From contig JBNMLC010000002.1 of NCBI GenBank assembly GCA_050874665.1, positions 124,001 to 188,000 on the forward strand: 64,000 nucleotides of DNA, given 5' to 3'. Position numbers and translations under genes: made by a program. The DNA comes from RUG11237 sp050874665 (GTDB lineage: Bacteria; Bacillota; Clostridia; Lachnospirales; Lachnospiraceae). Under the pieces are notes generated by a model. That model saw nothing but the letters and a program-made list of their open reading frames with translations. It was not told where the DNA came from and did not search any database. Of this stretch, positions 25,844-33,930 are shown one piece after another. Positions within the stretch are counted from its first letter, which is position 1. Every line of letters begins with the position of its first letter.

Positions 25844-26719
25844 ATGAGAAGAAAGCATAATAATAATGAAGTAATTGAAAAGTCGAAGGACAGACTGGAA
25901 ATCTTAGAAGAAATCAACCGTTTGGAGCGTGAGGGAAAGTTCGATGTGGATCCGGAAAAAGATCCGCCTACAATTGTACTTCTTCCGGAAAATGTGGATT
26001 ATTTAAATACCAAAAGTTCAAGTAAGGTAAAGACAAAGGTGGCGAATCGGATTGGGGAACATTTCTTAGATGAGCTGCTTCGGAAAAATAAATTGATTAT
26101 TAAAGAAGTAAACGGATTAGAACACCTGAATAAAGTAAAAGAGGGTGCTATTATTACCAGCAATCATTTTAATCCCTTTGATGCCTTTACAATTGAAAAG
26201 ATTTTCCGCATGTCAGAACATGTGAAAACTAAGACATTATATAAAGTAATTCGGGAGGGAAATTATACAAATTTTCCAGGCTTGTATGGATTTTTCTTCC
26301 GCAATTGTGATACCCTGCCTCTGAGTTCGAACCGAAAGACAATGGTGGAATTTATGAAGGCAGTGCAGACTATTTTGCATGAGGGAGATTTTATTCTGAT
26401 TTATCCGGAACAGAGTCTGTGGTGGAATTATAAAAAGCCAAAGCCATTTAAGAATGGGGCTTTTAAATTTGCCGCCAAAAATAAGGTGCCTGTGATTCCT
26501 ATTTTTATTACTATGCAGGACAGCAATTTAATGGGAAATGATGGATTTCTGATTCAGGAATATATTGTGAATATAGGGGAGGCAATATATCCGGAAGAAG
26601 GAAAAAGTGATAAAGAAAATGCGGAAATGATGAAGGAAAAAAATTTTAATTATTGTAAAAGGGTATACGAGGAATTTTATCAGATTCCACTTAAGTATAC
26701 TACGGTAACTGAGGAGTAG
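25844..26719 (+). CDS. PlsC-like lysophospholipid acyltransferase
   Basis: 291 residues. The acyltransferase HX4D box is SNHFNPFDAFTIEK, and the PEG-like block is IYPEQSLWWNYKKPKPFKNG, with Gln in place of Gly. Probably acylates a lysolipid or glycolipid at the membrane. It lies two bases after the second GT8 and nine bases before another acyltransferase, which suggests that the cluster makes a glycolipid. Confidence 0.85.
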   Translation: MRRKHNNNEVIEKSKDRLEILEEINRLEREGKFDVDPEKDPPTIVLLPENVDYLNTKSSSKVKTKVANRIGEHFLDELLRKNKLIIKEVNGLEHLNKVKEGAIITSNHFNPFDAFTIEKIFRMSEHVKTKTLYKVIREGNYTNFPGLYGFFFRNCDTLPLSSNRKTMVEFMKAVQTILHEGDFILIYPEQSLWWNYKKPKPFKNGAFKFAAKNKVPVIPIFITMQDSNLMGNDGFLIQEYIVNIGEAIYPEEGKSDKENAEMMKEKNFNYCKRVYEEFYQIPLKYTTVTEE

Positions 26720-26728
26720 GAAAGTAAG

Positions 26729-27502
26729 ATGAAAGAGCAGCGGATTGTTTACTATCAGGATGAATTAAATGATGAATTTTCCGGAGCGGATATTACTCCG
26801 AGGGTAATTGATGAGCACTATGTCTATCTTCATAAAAATCCGATGTGGAATATAGGTTCTCTCTTAGTACAGAATGTATTGAGTATGCCGATTAAAGTAC
26901 TGTATTCTAAATTAAAATTTAAAATCCGTTACGTAGGAAAAGAAAAGCTGAAAGCATGTAAGGAAGGGTATTTTGTCTATGTGAATCATACACAGCCTTT
27001 TGCGGACACATTCATTCCCAGCCTTCCAATGTATCCGAAGCGAAATTTTTTCATTGTAAATCCGGAAAATGTTTCTATTAAGTATATTGGGCGGCTGGTG
27101 GAAATGCTGGGTGCGCTACCAATTCCATGTGATATGGGCGGAATGAAACATTTTATTCAGGCTGTGGAAGACAGAATTGCAAAAAATTATGCGATTACTA
27201 TATACCCGGAAGCACATATCTGGCCATATTATACGGGAATCCGGCCTTTTAAGGAGGTTTCATTTCAGTATCCGGTTAAATTAAACAAACCGGTGTTTTG
27301 TATGACGAACACCTATCAGGCCTATGGAAAACGGAAAAGCAAGATACAGATTGTGACCTATATTGATGGACCGTTTTATCCACCGGATAATGCAAATCGC
27401 AAAGAGAAACAGAAGGATTTGCGTAATCAAGTGTATGAGTGTATGGTGCAGCGGAGTAAGAACAGTAACATAGAACACATTAAATATGAAAAAAGAAAGT
27501 AA
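26729..27502 (+). CDS. PlsC-like acyltransferase (second copy)
   Basis: 257 residues. HX4D box: VNHTQPFADTFIPSLP. PEG-like block: IYPEAHIWPYYTGIRPFKE, again without the canonical glycine. It diverges clearly from the upstream homologue, so it is not a recent duplicate. A short hydrophobic segment near LLVQNVLSMPIKVLYSKL could anchor it. It is probably in the same operon as the two GT8 genes. Confidence 0.84.
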   Translation: MKEQRIVYYQDELNDEFSGADITPRVIDEHYVYLHKNPMWNIGSLLVQNVLSMPIKVLYSKLKFKIRYVGKEKLKACKEGYFVYVNHTQPFADTFIPSLPMYPKRNFFIVNPENVSIKYIGRLVEMLGALPIPCDMGGMKHFIQAVEDRIAKNYAITIYPEAHIWPYYTGIRPFKEVSFQYPVKLNKPVFCMTNTYQAYGKRKSKIQIVTYIDGPFYPPDNANRKEKQKDLRNQVYECMVQRSKNSNIEHIKYEKRK

Positions 27503-27528
27503 CAGTGGAGAGTCAGGAGGCTTTACAA

Positions 27529-28698
27529 ATGAAAATAGAGACATCAAAACGTCTGGAACATTTTGAAACCGGAATTTTTGCAGCATTGAATGCGAAAAAG
27601 GAAGAGTTGGTAAAAAGTGGAAGAAAGGTGTTTAATCTTTCTGTAGGTACACCGGATTTTCCTGTAGCAGAGCATGTAAGAAAGGCATTGATGGAATCTG
27701 CGGCAAACCCGGATCATTTTCATTATGCTTTAAGGGATTTGCCGGAATTATTAGAAGCAGTGAAGAATTATTATAAGAAGCGTTTTCAGGTAGAAATAGC
27801 AACCGATGAGATTACTTCAGTGAATGGTTCACAAGAAGGAATTGCCCATATTGGTATGGCACTTTGCAATCCTGGTGATGTGGTATTACTTCCGAACCCG
27901 GGGTATCCGGTCTTTGAGGTTGGTGGGTATTTTGGAGGTGGAGAACTCTATTTCTATGATTTAAAGGAAGAAAATCATTTTCTGCCCAAATTTGATGATA
28001 TTCCGCAGGAAGTTGCAAAAAAGGCCAAGTATATGATGGTTTCCTATCCATATAATCCTGTATGTGCAGTCGCCCCAAAAGAATTTTATGAAGAATTAAT
28101 CGACTTTGCCAAAAAATATGAAATTATTATTGTGCATGACAATGCGTATTCAGATATTATTTTTGACGGTGTTTATGGTGGCTCTTTTCTGGAATTTCCA
28201 GGTGCCAAAGAAGTGGGTGTGGAATTATTTTCACTGTCAAAATCCTTCAATCTAACGGGAGCCAGAGTATCTTTTGTGATTGGAAACAAAAAAATTATAG
28301 ATGCAGTGAAGCTGTTGCGTTCCCAGTATGATTTTGGCATGTTTCAGCCAATTCAGCATGCGGCGATAGCAGCCCTTACCGGTCCGTTAGATGGCGTGAA
28401 AGAGCAGTGCAGAAAATACCAGGAACGCCGTGATGCATTATGCGGCGGACTTCGTTCCATTGGCTGGAATGTTGCGGATAGTAAAGGAACTATGTTTGCA
28501 TGGGCAAAAATTCCCGAAGGATTTTCTTCTTCTAGAGAGTTTTGTATGAAATTAATGGAAGAAACAGGTGTAATCTGCACACCGGGTGATGCTTTTGGAA
28601 GCATGGGTGAAGGCTATGTGCGGTTTGCATTAGTACTTCCGGTAGAAGAGATGAAAGAAATGGTGAGGGTGATAGAAGAAAGTGGAATTATAAAGTAA
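27529..28698 (+). CDS. Class I/II pyridoxal-phosphate aminotransferase
   Basis: 389 residues. The PLP lysine is in LFSLSKSFNLTGARVSF. VGTPDFPVAEHVRKAL, NGSQEGIAHIGMALCNPGD and SYPYNPVCAVAP fit the aspartate/LL-diaminopimelate aminotransferase subgroup. I choose ATG 27529 because AGGAGG lies 10 bases upstream (27513-27518); the longer GTG start at 27505 has none. Substrate uncertain. Confidence 0.88.
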   Translation: MKIETSKRLEHFETGIFAALNAKKEELVKSGRKVFNLSVGTPDFPVAEHVRKALMESAANPDHFHYALRDLPELLEAVKNYYKKRFQVEIATDEITSVNGSQEGIAHIGMALCNPGDVVLLPNPGYPVFEVGGYFGGGELYFYDLKEENHFLPKFDDIPQEVAKKAKYMMVSYPYNPVCAVAPKEFYEELIDFAKKYEIIIVHDNAYSDIIFDGVYGGSFLEFPGAKEVGVELFSLSKSFNLTGARVSFVIGNKKIIDAVKLLRSQYDFGMFQPIQHAAIAALTGPLDGVKEQCRKYQERRDALCGGLRSIGWNVADSKGTMFAWAKIPEGFSSSREFCMKLMEETGVICTPGDAFGSMGEGYVRFALVLPVEEMKEMVRVIEESGIIK

Positions 28699-28784
28699 AG
28701 GGATTGGCGATATCGACTATGGTCGTCCGGAAAAACTTCAAGTTTAAACCACAACAGCTAATTGTGAAAAAAGTATAAAGTGTA

Positions 28785-28812
28785 TTGACAATGCCCGGTT
28801 TTGAAGTATAAT
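28785..28812 (+). promoter_or_regulatory. Sigma-A promoter upstream of the CIRCE operon
   Basis: TTGACA (28785-28790), 16 bp, TATAAT (28807-28812). A terminator hairpin begins about 35 nt after the expected transcript start, and CIRCE lies beyond that. Confidence 0.8.
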
Positions 28813-28852
28813 ATTAAAAAACTAAATTGTGTACTTGAATACATTTATATCA

Positions 28853-28876
28853 CCCTCGAAGAGAGGGGTTTTTTTT
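28853..28876 (+). terminator. Short intrinsic terminator between promoter and CIRCE
   Basis: CCCTC, loop GAAGA, GAGGG, then G and T8. It lies downstream of the 28785 promoter, so it may be an attenuator, or it may end the aminotransferase transcript. Confidence 0.78.
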
Positions 28877-28885
28877 AGAAATACG

Positions 28886-28912
28886 TTAGCACTCTTGAAA
28901 TGAGAGTGCTAA
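28886..28912. promoter_or_regulatory. CIRCE element (HrcA operator)
   Basis: A perfect match to the CIRCE consensus: TTAGCACTC, nine bases, GAGTGCTAA. HrcA binds this site in Firmicutes to repress groESL and dnaK operons. Here it stands 29 bp upstream of a MarR-like gene, with no chaperone gene in the window. Confidence 0.95.
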
Positions 28913-28941
28913 CAGAAAGAGTAAGGAGGAAGTATAAATAT

Positions 28942-29496
28942 ATGGAAGAAAGTAAGAAAAATACCATTACCACAAAAGATATAGAAACGTTGTCTAACGA
29001 ATTAACATATCGAAGATATATTTTTACAAAAGACCAGATTAACAATATATTTGGTAATCTGAATGTCCGCGATTATATTGCATTACATATTATAAAGGAA
29101 ACAGAGGCAGGGGAGGAAATTTATTCCGGAAGAACCTATCTTAAAGATTTAGCGGAAAAAATGCAGTTGACGATACGGCAGATTTCCCAAATGGTGGGAG
29201 GATTAAAAGAACAGGGTCTGGTTTTGTGGTCGCATGATGGAGATGGGAGTGAAGGAACCTATGTAACCATTACAGAAGCAGGAAAAGAGCTGTTGCAAAA
29301 GGATGAAAATGCGTTAAAGGACTATTATGGCAAAGTAATACAAAAATATGGAAAAGATAATATGATACAACTTCTTCATTTGATGAAACAGTTGGAAACG
29401 GTTATGAGCAGTGAATTAGAAGGCATGGAGGTGGAAAAAAATTATGACAAAACAGTTGAAGGATTATGCGGCAAAACAACAGGAAGTGTGTATTAA
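28942..29496 (+). CDS. MarR-like winged-helix transcriptional regulator
   Basis: 184 residues. The winged-helix core is ARTYLKDLAEKMQLTIRQIS-like, here GRTYLKDLAEKMQLTIRQIS, with the wing VTITEAGKELL. The C-terminal helix LIQLLHLMKQLETV resembles a MarR dimerisation helix. The ATG at 28942 has AAGGAGG 12 bases upstream; earlier in-frame codons fall inside CIRCE. It overlaps the citrate synthase gene by 53 bases, so it probably regulates that operon, and HrcA may control it through CIRCE. Confidence 0.82.
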   Translation: MEESKKNTITTKDIETLSNELTYRRYIFTKDQINNIFGNLNVRDYIALHIIKETEAGEEIYSGRTYLKDLAEKMQLTIRQISQMVGGLKEQGLVLWSHDGDGSEGTYVTITEAGKELLQKDENALKDYYGKVIQKYGKDNMIQLLHLMKQLETVMSSELEGMEVEKNYDKTVEGLCGKTTGSVY

Positions 29497-30787
29497 AAAT
29501 GATAAGATTTCTCCTCGTCTATACGAGGAATATGGAGTTAATCTTGGTTTACGTGATGAAAAGGGAAATGGTGTGCTTACAGGGCTGACCAATATTTCTA
29601 AGATTGTTTCTTCGAAAATCGAGAACGGTCAGAAAGTACCCTGCGACGGTGAGCTGTGGTACCGTGGATACCGGGTCGAACAACTGATTGACAGTCTTGG
29701 GGAAAAAGAACCGGGATTTGAAAAAATAGCATATTTGCTGCTTATGGGTGAGCTTCCTACGGAAGAAGAAAAAAATACTTTTTTGAAAATGATAGGAGAA
29801 TGCAGAACACTTCCAACAAATTTTACACGCGATGTTATTATGAAGGCTCCAAGTGAAGATATCATGAATTCTATGACCAGAAGCATTCTGACACTGGCTT
29901 CTTATGATGAAAACGCGAAGGATACCAGCATACAGAATTCGTTAAGGCAGTGTATTCAGCTTATCAGTGAATTTCCAATGTTAGCGGTGTATGGATATAA
30001 TGCATATAATCATTACGAAAAAGACAAAAGTATGTTTATTCACCATCCGGATCCTTCTTTGTCTACGGCAGAAAATATTCTTCTGATGCTACGTCCTGAC
30101 AAGCAGTATACAGATGTAGAGGCAAAGGTATTAGATACGGCATTAATTCTTCATATGGAACATGGAGGCGGAAATAATTCTACCTTTACGGCAAGAGTTG
30201 TTACCTCTTCCGGTTCTGATACTTATTCTACGATTGCAGCGGCAATGTCCTCTCTGAAAGGACCAAAACATGGTGGCGCAAATATAAAAGTTATGGAAAT
30301 GATGGGAGATATCCGGAGTCATGTAAAAGACTATAGCGATAAGGAAGAAATTGCTGCATATTTAAAGAAAATATTAGATAAAGAAGCTTTTGACAGAAAA
30401 GGTTTGATTTATGGAATGGGGCATGCGGTATACTCGTTATCTGATCCAAGAGAGCGGGTATTTAAACAGTATGTAGAGAAATTGGCGACAGAAAAAGGCA
30501 GAGAAAGTGATATGCAGTTGTACCAGAATATTGAAGAACTGGCGCCGGAGCTGATTGCACAAAAGCGAAATATCTTCAAAGGCGTAAGTCCAAACATTGA
30601 TTTTTACAGTGGTTTTGTGTACGAAATGCTGGGAATTCCACAAGAATTGTATACAGCGATGTTTGCGGTAGCCAGAATCGTTGGCTGGAGTGCGCATCGC
30701 ATGGAGGAGTTGATCTGCACTAATAAAATTATTCGTCCGGCATACATGAGTGTTATGGAGGAAAAATCCAGTGATTTTTACAAATAA
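29444..30787 (+). CDS. gltA: Citrate synthase
   Basis: Condenses oxaloacetate and acetyl-CoA. The catalytic histidines are in HMEHGGGNNSTFTARVVTSS and YGMGHAVYSLSDPR. 447 residues, longer than the typical bacterial 370-430. In an anaerobe with an incomplete cycle it usually feeds 2-oxoglutarate and glutamate synthesis. A GGAGG is upstream. The upstream regulator and downstream MATE gene overlap it on both sides, so the three are one operon. Confidence 0.93.
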   Translation: MTKQLKDYAAKQQEVCIKNDKISPRLYEEYGVNLGLRDEKGNGVLTGLTNISKIVSSKIENGQKVPCDGELWYRGYRVEQLIDSLGEKEPGFEKIAYLLLMGELPTEEEKNTFLKMIGECRTLPTNFTRDVIMKAPSEDIMNSMTRSILTLASYDENAKDTSIQNSLRQCIQLISEFPMLAVYGYNAYNHYEKDKSMFIHHPDPSLSTAENILLMLRPDKQYTDVEAKVLDTALILHMEHGGGNNSTFTARVVTSSGSDTYSTIAAAMSSLKGPKHGGANIKVMEMMGDIRSHVKDYSDKEEIAAYLKKILDKEAFDRKGLIYGMGHAVYSLSDPRERVFKQYVEKLATEKGRESDMQLYQNIEELAPELIAQKRNIFKGVSPNIDFYSGFVYEMLGIPQELYTAMFAVARIVGWSAHRMEELICTNKIIRPAYMSVMEEKSSDFYK

Positions 30788-32126
30788 GGACTTAAGAAAA
30801 TTAATCATTCCACTAATTATAGAACAGTTTTTAACGGTACTTGTGGGAATGGCAGATACCGTGATGGTATCACAGACCGGAGAGGCGGCGATATCAGCGG
30901 TATCTCTAGTAGATACTGTAAATGTTTTGCTAATCAATATTTTTGCAGCACTGGCTACCGGCGGTGCTGTTGTTGCAGGACAATTTTTAGGGCATAAAAA
31001 CCGTGAAGAAGCCTGTAATGTTGCGAATCAGCTACTGATTTTTGCGGTGATATCATCGACGGTTGTTATGGGACTTACGATGATATTCCATAATGTCCTT
31101 TTGCATGGAGTTTTTGGAAAAATAAGCAAAGATGTTATGAGTGCCGCAAAGACGTATCTTTTAATTACAGCAATTTCTATCCCATTTATAGCCATATATA
31201 ATGCAGGGGCTGCCTTGTTTCGTGCTATGGGAAATTCTAATATAACCATGATTGTTACAGTAATTATGAATGTAATTAATGTGGTTGGAAACGCTGTTTT
31301 GATATTTGGAGTTCATATGGGAGTGGCGGGGGTAGCAATTCCTACGACGATATCCAGAGCGGTTGCTGCAGTTATTATCGTGACACTGCTGTTTCATGAA
31401 AAAAGAGAGATTACCTTAAAAGGATTTTTCAGATTTAAATTAGATGGAAAGATTGTGAAGAAGATTTTATATATAGGAGTTCCAAATGGTTTGGAAAACA
31501 GTATGTTCCAATTAGGCAAAATAGTAGTTTTAAGTCTGGTATCAACTTTTGGCACTTCTGCTATTGCGGCAAATGCAGTGGGAAATACAATTGCTATGTT
31601 CCAGATTATTCCAGGTCTGGCAATTGGCATGGCGATGGTTTCGGTAACAGCCCAGTGTGTGGGTGCACAGGATTATGAGCAGGTAAGGTATTATAATAGG
31701 AAATTAATCAAAATAGCATATGCAGCCATGATAGTTGTAAATATTATGGTAGTTGCGATTCTTCCATTACTAATTAAACTCTATAATTTAGGTCCTGAGG
31801 CAGCGGGAATTACTCGTTGGATTATTACCTTCCATGCCGTATGTGCTTGCCTGATTTGGCCATTGTCCTTCTCTATTCCGAATACATTGCGGGCGGCAAA
31901 TGATGTAAAATTTTGCCTTGTGGTATCAGTGATTTCCATGTGGGCAGTAAGAATTGCACCAAGTTACATTCTGGCAGGGACATTGGGACTGGGAGTCAAG
32001 GGCATATGGATTGCCATGATTTTGGATTGGTGCGTACGTGCTATGTTATTTGTTATTCATTATAAAAGGGAAAAGTGGATTCCGGAGAAATACCGCAGAC
32101 AGCGCACAGCAGTATTACAGAGATGA
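30771..32126 (+). CDS. MATE-family multidrug/toxin efflux transporter
   Basis: 451 residues, about 12 membrane helices. MADTVMVSQTGEAAISAVSL near the N terminus and VANQLLIFAVISS fit the MATE fold, as does the repeat of NALLIFGVHMGVAGVAIPTT-like sequence (NAVLIFGVHMGVAGVAIPTT). I choose GTG 30771 since GGAGG is 10 bases upstream (30756-30760). It overlaps the citrate synthase end by 17 bases. Substrate unknown. Confidence 0.9.
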   Translation: MIFTNKDLRKLIIPLIIEQFLTVLVGMADTVMVSQTGEAAISAVSLVDTVNVLLINIFAALATGGAVVAGQFLGHKNREEACNVANQLLIFAVISSTVVMGLTMIFHNVLLHGVFGKISKDVMSAAKTYLLITAISIPFIAIYNAGAALFRAMGNSNITMIVTVIMNVINVVGNAVLIFGVHMGVAGVAIPTTISRAVAAVIIVTLLFHEKREITLKGFFRFKLDGKIVKKILYIGVPNGLENSMFQLGKIVVLSLVSTFGTSAIAANAVGNTIAMFQIIPGLAIGMAMVSVTAQCVGAQDYEQVRYYNRKLIKIAYAAMIVVNIMVVAILPLLIKLYNLGPEAAGITRWIITFHAVCACLIWPLSFSIPNTLRAANDVKFCLVVSVISMWAVRIAPSYILAGTLGLGVKGIWIAMILDWCVRAMLFVIHYKREKWIPEKYRRQRTAVLQR

Positions 32127-32209
32127 GAGCTAACTTGAAAAAGTAAATTCCGGTGCAGAAGTAAATTCCACTTGTACTTTATAGTACAGAGATGAGATTG
32201 AAAAAGTAC

Positions 32210-32238
32210 TTGTTTTTCCTTAGGTCATACCATATAAT
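32210..32238 (+). promoter_or_regulatory. Sigma-A promoter of guaA
   Basis: TTGTTT (32210-32215), 17 bp, TATAAT (32233-32238). Upstream lie a repeated GTAAATTCC and a small GTACT/AGTAC hairpin (about 32174-32188). I see no purine-riboswitch core. Confidence 0.65.
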
Positions 32239-32286
32239 AAGTTTTAGACGTATTTGTTGTCATTGAATAAACAGGAGGAAAATACA

Positions 32287-33828
32287 TTGGAAAGAGAAAT
32301 GATTGTAGTACTGGACTTCGGTGGACAATATAATCAGTTAATTGCTCGACGAGTAAGAGAATGTAATGTATATTGTGAAGTTCATCCACACAATATGGAT
32401 ATGGAAAAACTCAAAGAAATGAATCCAAAAGGCATCATTTTTACCGGTGGACCGGAAAGTGTATACGGAGAGGATTCAGCGACCATTGATAAGAGCGTAT
32501 TTGAGTTAGGCGTACCTGTGCTGGGTATCTGCTATGGTTCACAGCTTATGGCTCATTTGCTTGGAGGAAAGGTGGCTACGGCACCTGTAAGCGAATATGG
32601 AAAGACAGAGGTAGATATTGACAAATCTTCTGTCTTATTTGAAGGTGTTTCTGAAAAAACAGTCTGCTGGATGAGCCATACGGATTATATCGAAAAAGCA
32701 CCGGAGGATTTCAAAGTGATAGCACATACACCGGTGTGTCCGGTAGCGGCTATGGAACATTCTGCAAAGAATTTATATGCCGTGCAGTTCCATCCTGAAG
32801 TAATGCATACGCAGGAAGGTATGACAATGCTATCTAATTTTGTGAAAAAAATCTGTAAATGTTCCGGAGACTGGAAGATGGACTCTTTTGTGGAGAGCAC
32901 AATCAAGGCGGTTCGTGAAAAGGTTGGAAATGGTAAAGTGTTATGTGCTCTTTCTGGTGGTGTGGATTCTTCTGTAGCAGCAGTTCTTCTTGCAAAGGCA
33001 GTAGGAAAACAGCTCACTTGTGTTTTCGTAGATCATGGTCTTCTTCGTAAAAATGAAGGTGATGAGGTAGAAGCAGTCTTTGGTCCGGAAGGCCCATATG
33101 ACCTTAACTTTGTACGTGTGAATGCTCAAGAGAGATTTTATAAAAAACTTTCGGGTGTAGAGGAACCGGAACAGAAACGTAAGATTATCGGTGAAGAATT
33201 TATTCGTGTTTTTGAGGAAGAAGCAAAGAAAATCGGTGCGGTAGATTATCTGGTACAGGGAACGATTTATCCGGATGTTATTGAAAGTGGCCTTGGGAAA
33301 TCAGCAGTTATCAAATCCCACCATAATGTAGGTGGTCTTCCTGACTGTGTGGATTTCAAGGAAATCATTGAACCGCTTCGCCTGCTCTTTAAGGATGAGG
33401 TTAGAAAAGCAGGTCTGGAGCTTGGAATTCCGGAGTATCTGGTGTATCGTCAGCCATTCCCGGGCCCGGGACTTGGTATCCGTATTATCGGTGAAGTCAC
33501 AGCTGAGAAGGTAAAGATTGTTCAGGAAGCAGATGCGATTTATCGTGAGGAAATTGCTAAGGCAGGTGTTGACAAGAACTTAGGACAGTACTTTGCAGCC
33601 TTGACTAATATGCGTTCTGTAGGTGTCATGGGTGATGAAAGAACTTACGATTATGCCATCGCATTGAGGGCAGTCACAACCTCTGACTTTATGACTGCCG
33701 AAGCAGCAGAGATTCCGTTCGAAGTACTACAAAGAGTCATGACCAGAGTAATTAACGAGGTAAAAGGCGTTAACCGCGTAATGTATGATTTGACCAGCAA
33801 ACCACCAGGAACGATTGAGTTTGAGTAG
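32287..33828 (+). CDS. guaA: GMP synthase (glutamine-hydrolysing)
   Basis: Converts XMP to GMP. The glutaminase domain has FTGGPESVYGED and LGICYGSQLMAH with the nucleophile cysteine; the ATP pyrophosphatase P-loop is ALSGGVDSSVAAVLL; the C terminus is PPGTIEFE. I choose TTG 32287 because AGGAGG (32274-32279) is seven bases upstream; the next ATG at 32299 is 19 bases away. 513 residues. The 3' end adjoins an integrated element, as guaA is a known hotspot for integration. Confidence 0.95.
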   Translation: MEREMIVVLDFGGQYNQLIARRVRECNVYCEVHPHNMDMEKLKEMNPKGIIFTGGPESVYGEDSATIDKSVFELGVPVLGICYGSQLMAHLLGGKVATAPVSEYGKTEVDIDKSSVLFEGVSEKTVCWMSHTDYIEKAPEDFKVIAHTPVCPVAAMEHSAKNLYAVQFHPEVMHTQEGMTMLSNFVKKICKCSGDWKMDSFVESTIKAVREKVGNGKVLCALSGGVDSSVAAVLLAKAVGKQLTCVFVDHGLLRKNEGDEVEAVFGPEGPYDLNFVRVNAQERFYKKLSGVEEPEQKRKIIGEEFIRVFEEEAKKIGAVDYLVQGTIYPDVIESGLGKSAVIKSHHNVGGLPDCVDFKEIIEPLRLLFKDEVRKAGLELGIPEYLVYRQPFPGPGLGIRIIGEVTAEKVKIVQEADAIYREEIAKAGVDKNLGQYFAALTNMRSVGVMGDERTYDYAIALRAVTTSDFMTAEAAEIPFEVLQRVMTRVINEVKGVNRVMYDLTSKPPGTIEFE

Positions 33829-33838
33829 ATAGAATAAC

Positions 33839-33877
33839 GCCGGAAGTCCAGTGTTTATGAGGGTTTCCGGCATTTCT
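33839..33877 (+). terminator. Terminator of guaA
   Basis: GCCGGAA (33839-33845) pairs with TTCCGGC (33865-33871), followed by a T-rich tail. It sits between guaA and the left attachment repeat, so guaA keeps its own terminator. Confidence 0.82.
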
Positions 33878-33886
33878 TTATGCGGT

Positions 33887-33906
33887 TTGAGTGCAAATTG
33901 AGTACA
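33887..33906 (+). repeat. Left attachment repeat (attL) of element 1
   Basis: TTGAGTGCAAATTGAGTACA. It matches 18 of 20 bases of the copy at 44552-44571, in the same orientation. Each copy itself contains two TTGAGTxCA units, the arrangement of paired core-type integrase sites. Confidence 0.75.
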
Positions 33907-33930
33907 AAATGACATTGTGGGTGTAATTAC

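Noticed and set aside
32127..32286. Purine riboswitch upstream of guaA
   Set aside because: The region lacks the conserved three-way-junction core, and only a promoter and short repeats are visible.
33829..33930. tRNA gene as the integration target
   Set aside because: No tRNA sequence is present; the element sits behind guaA.
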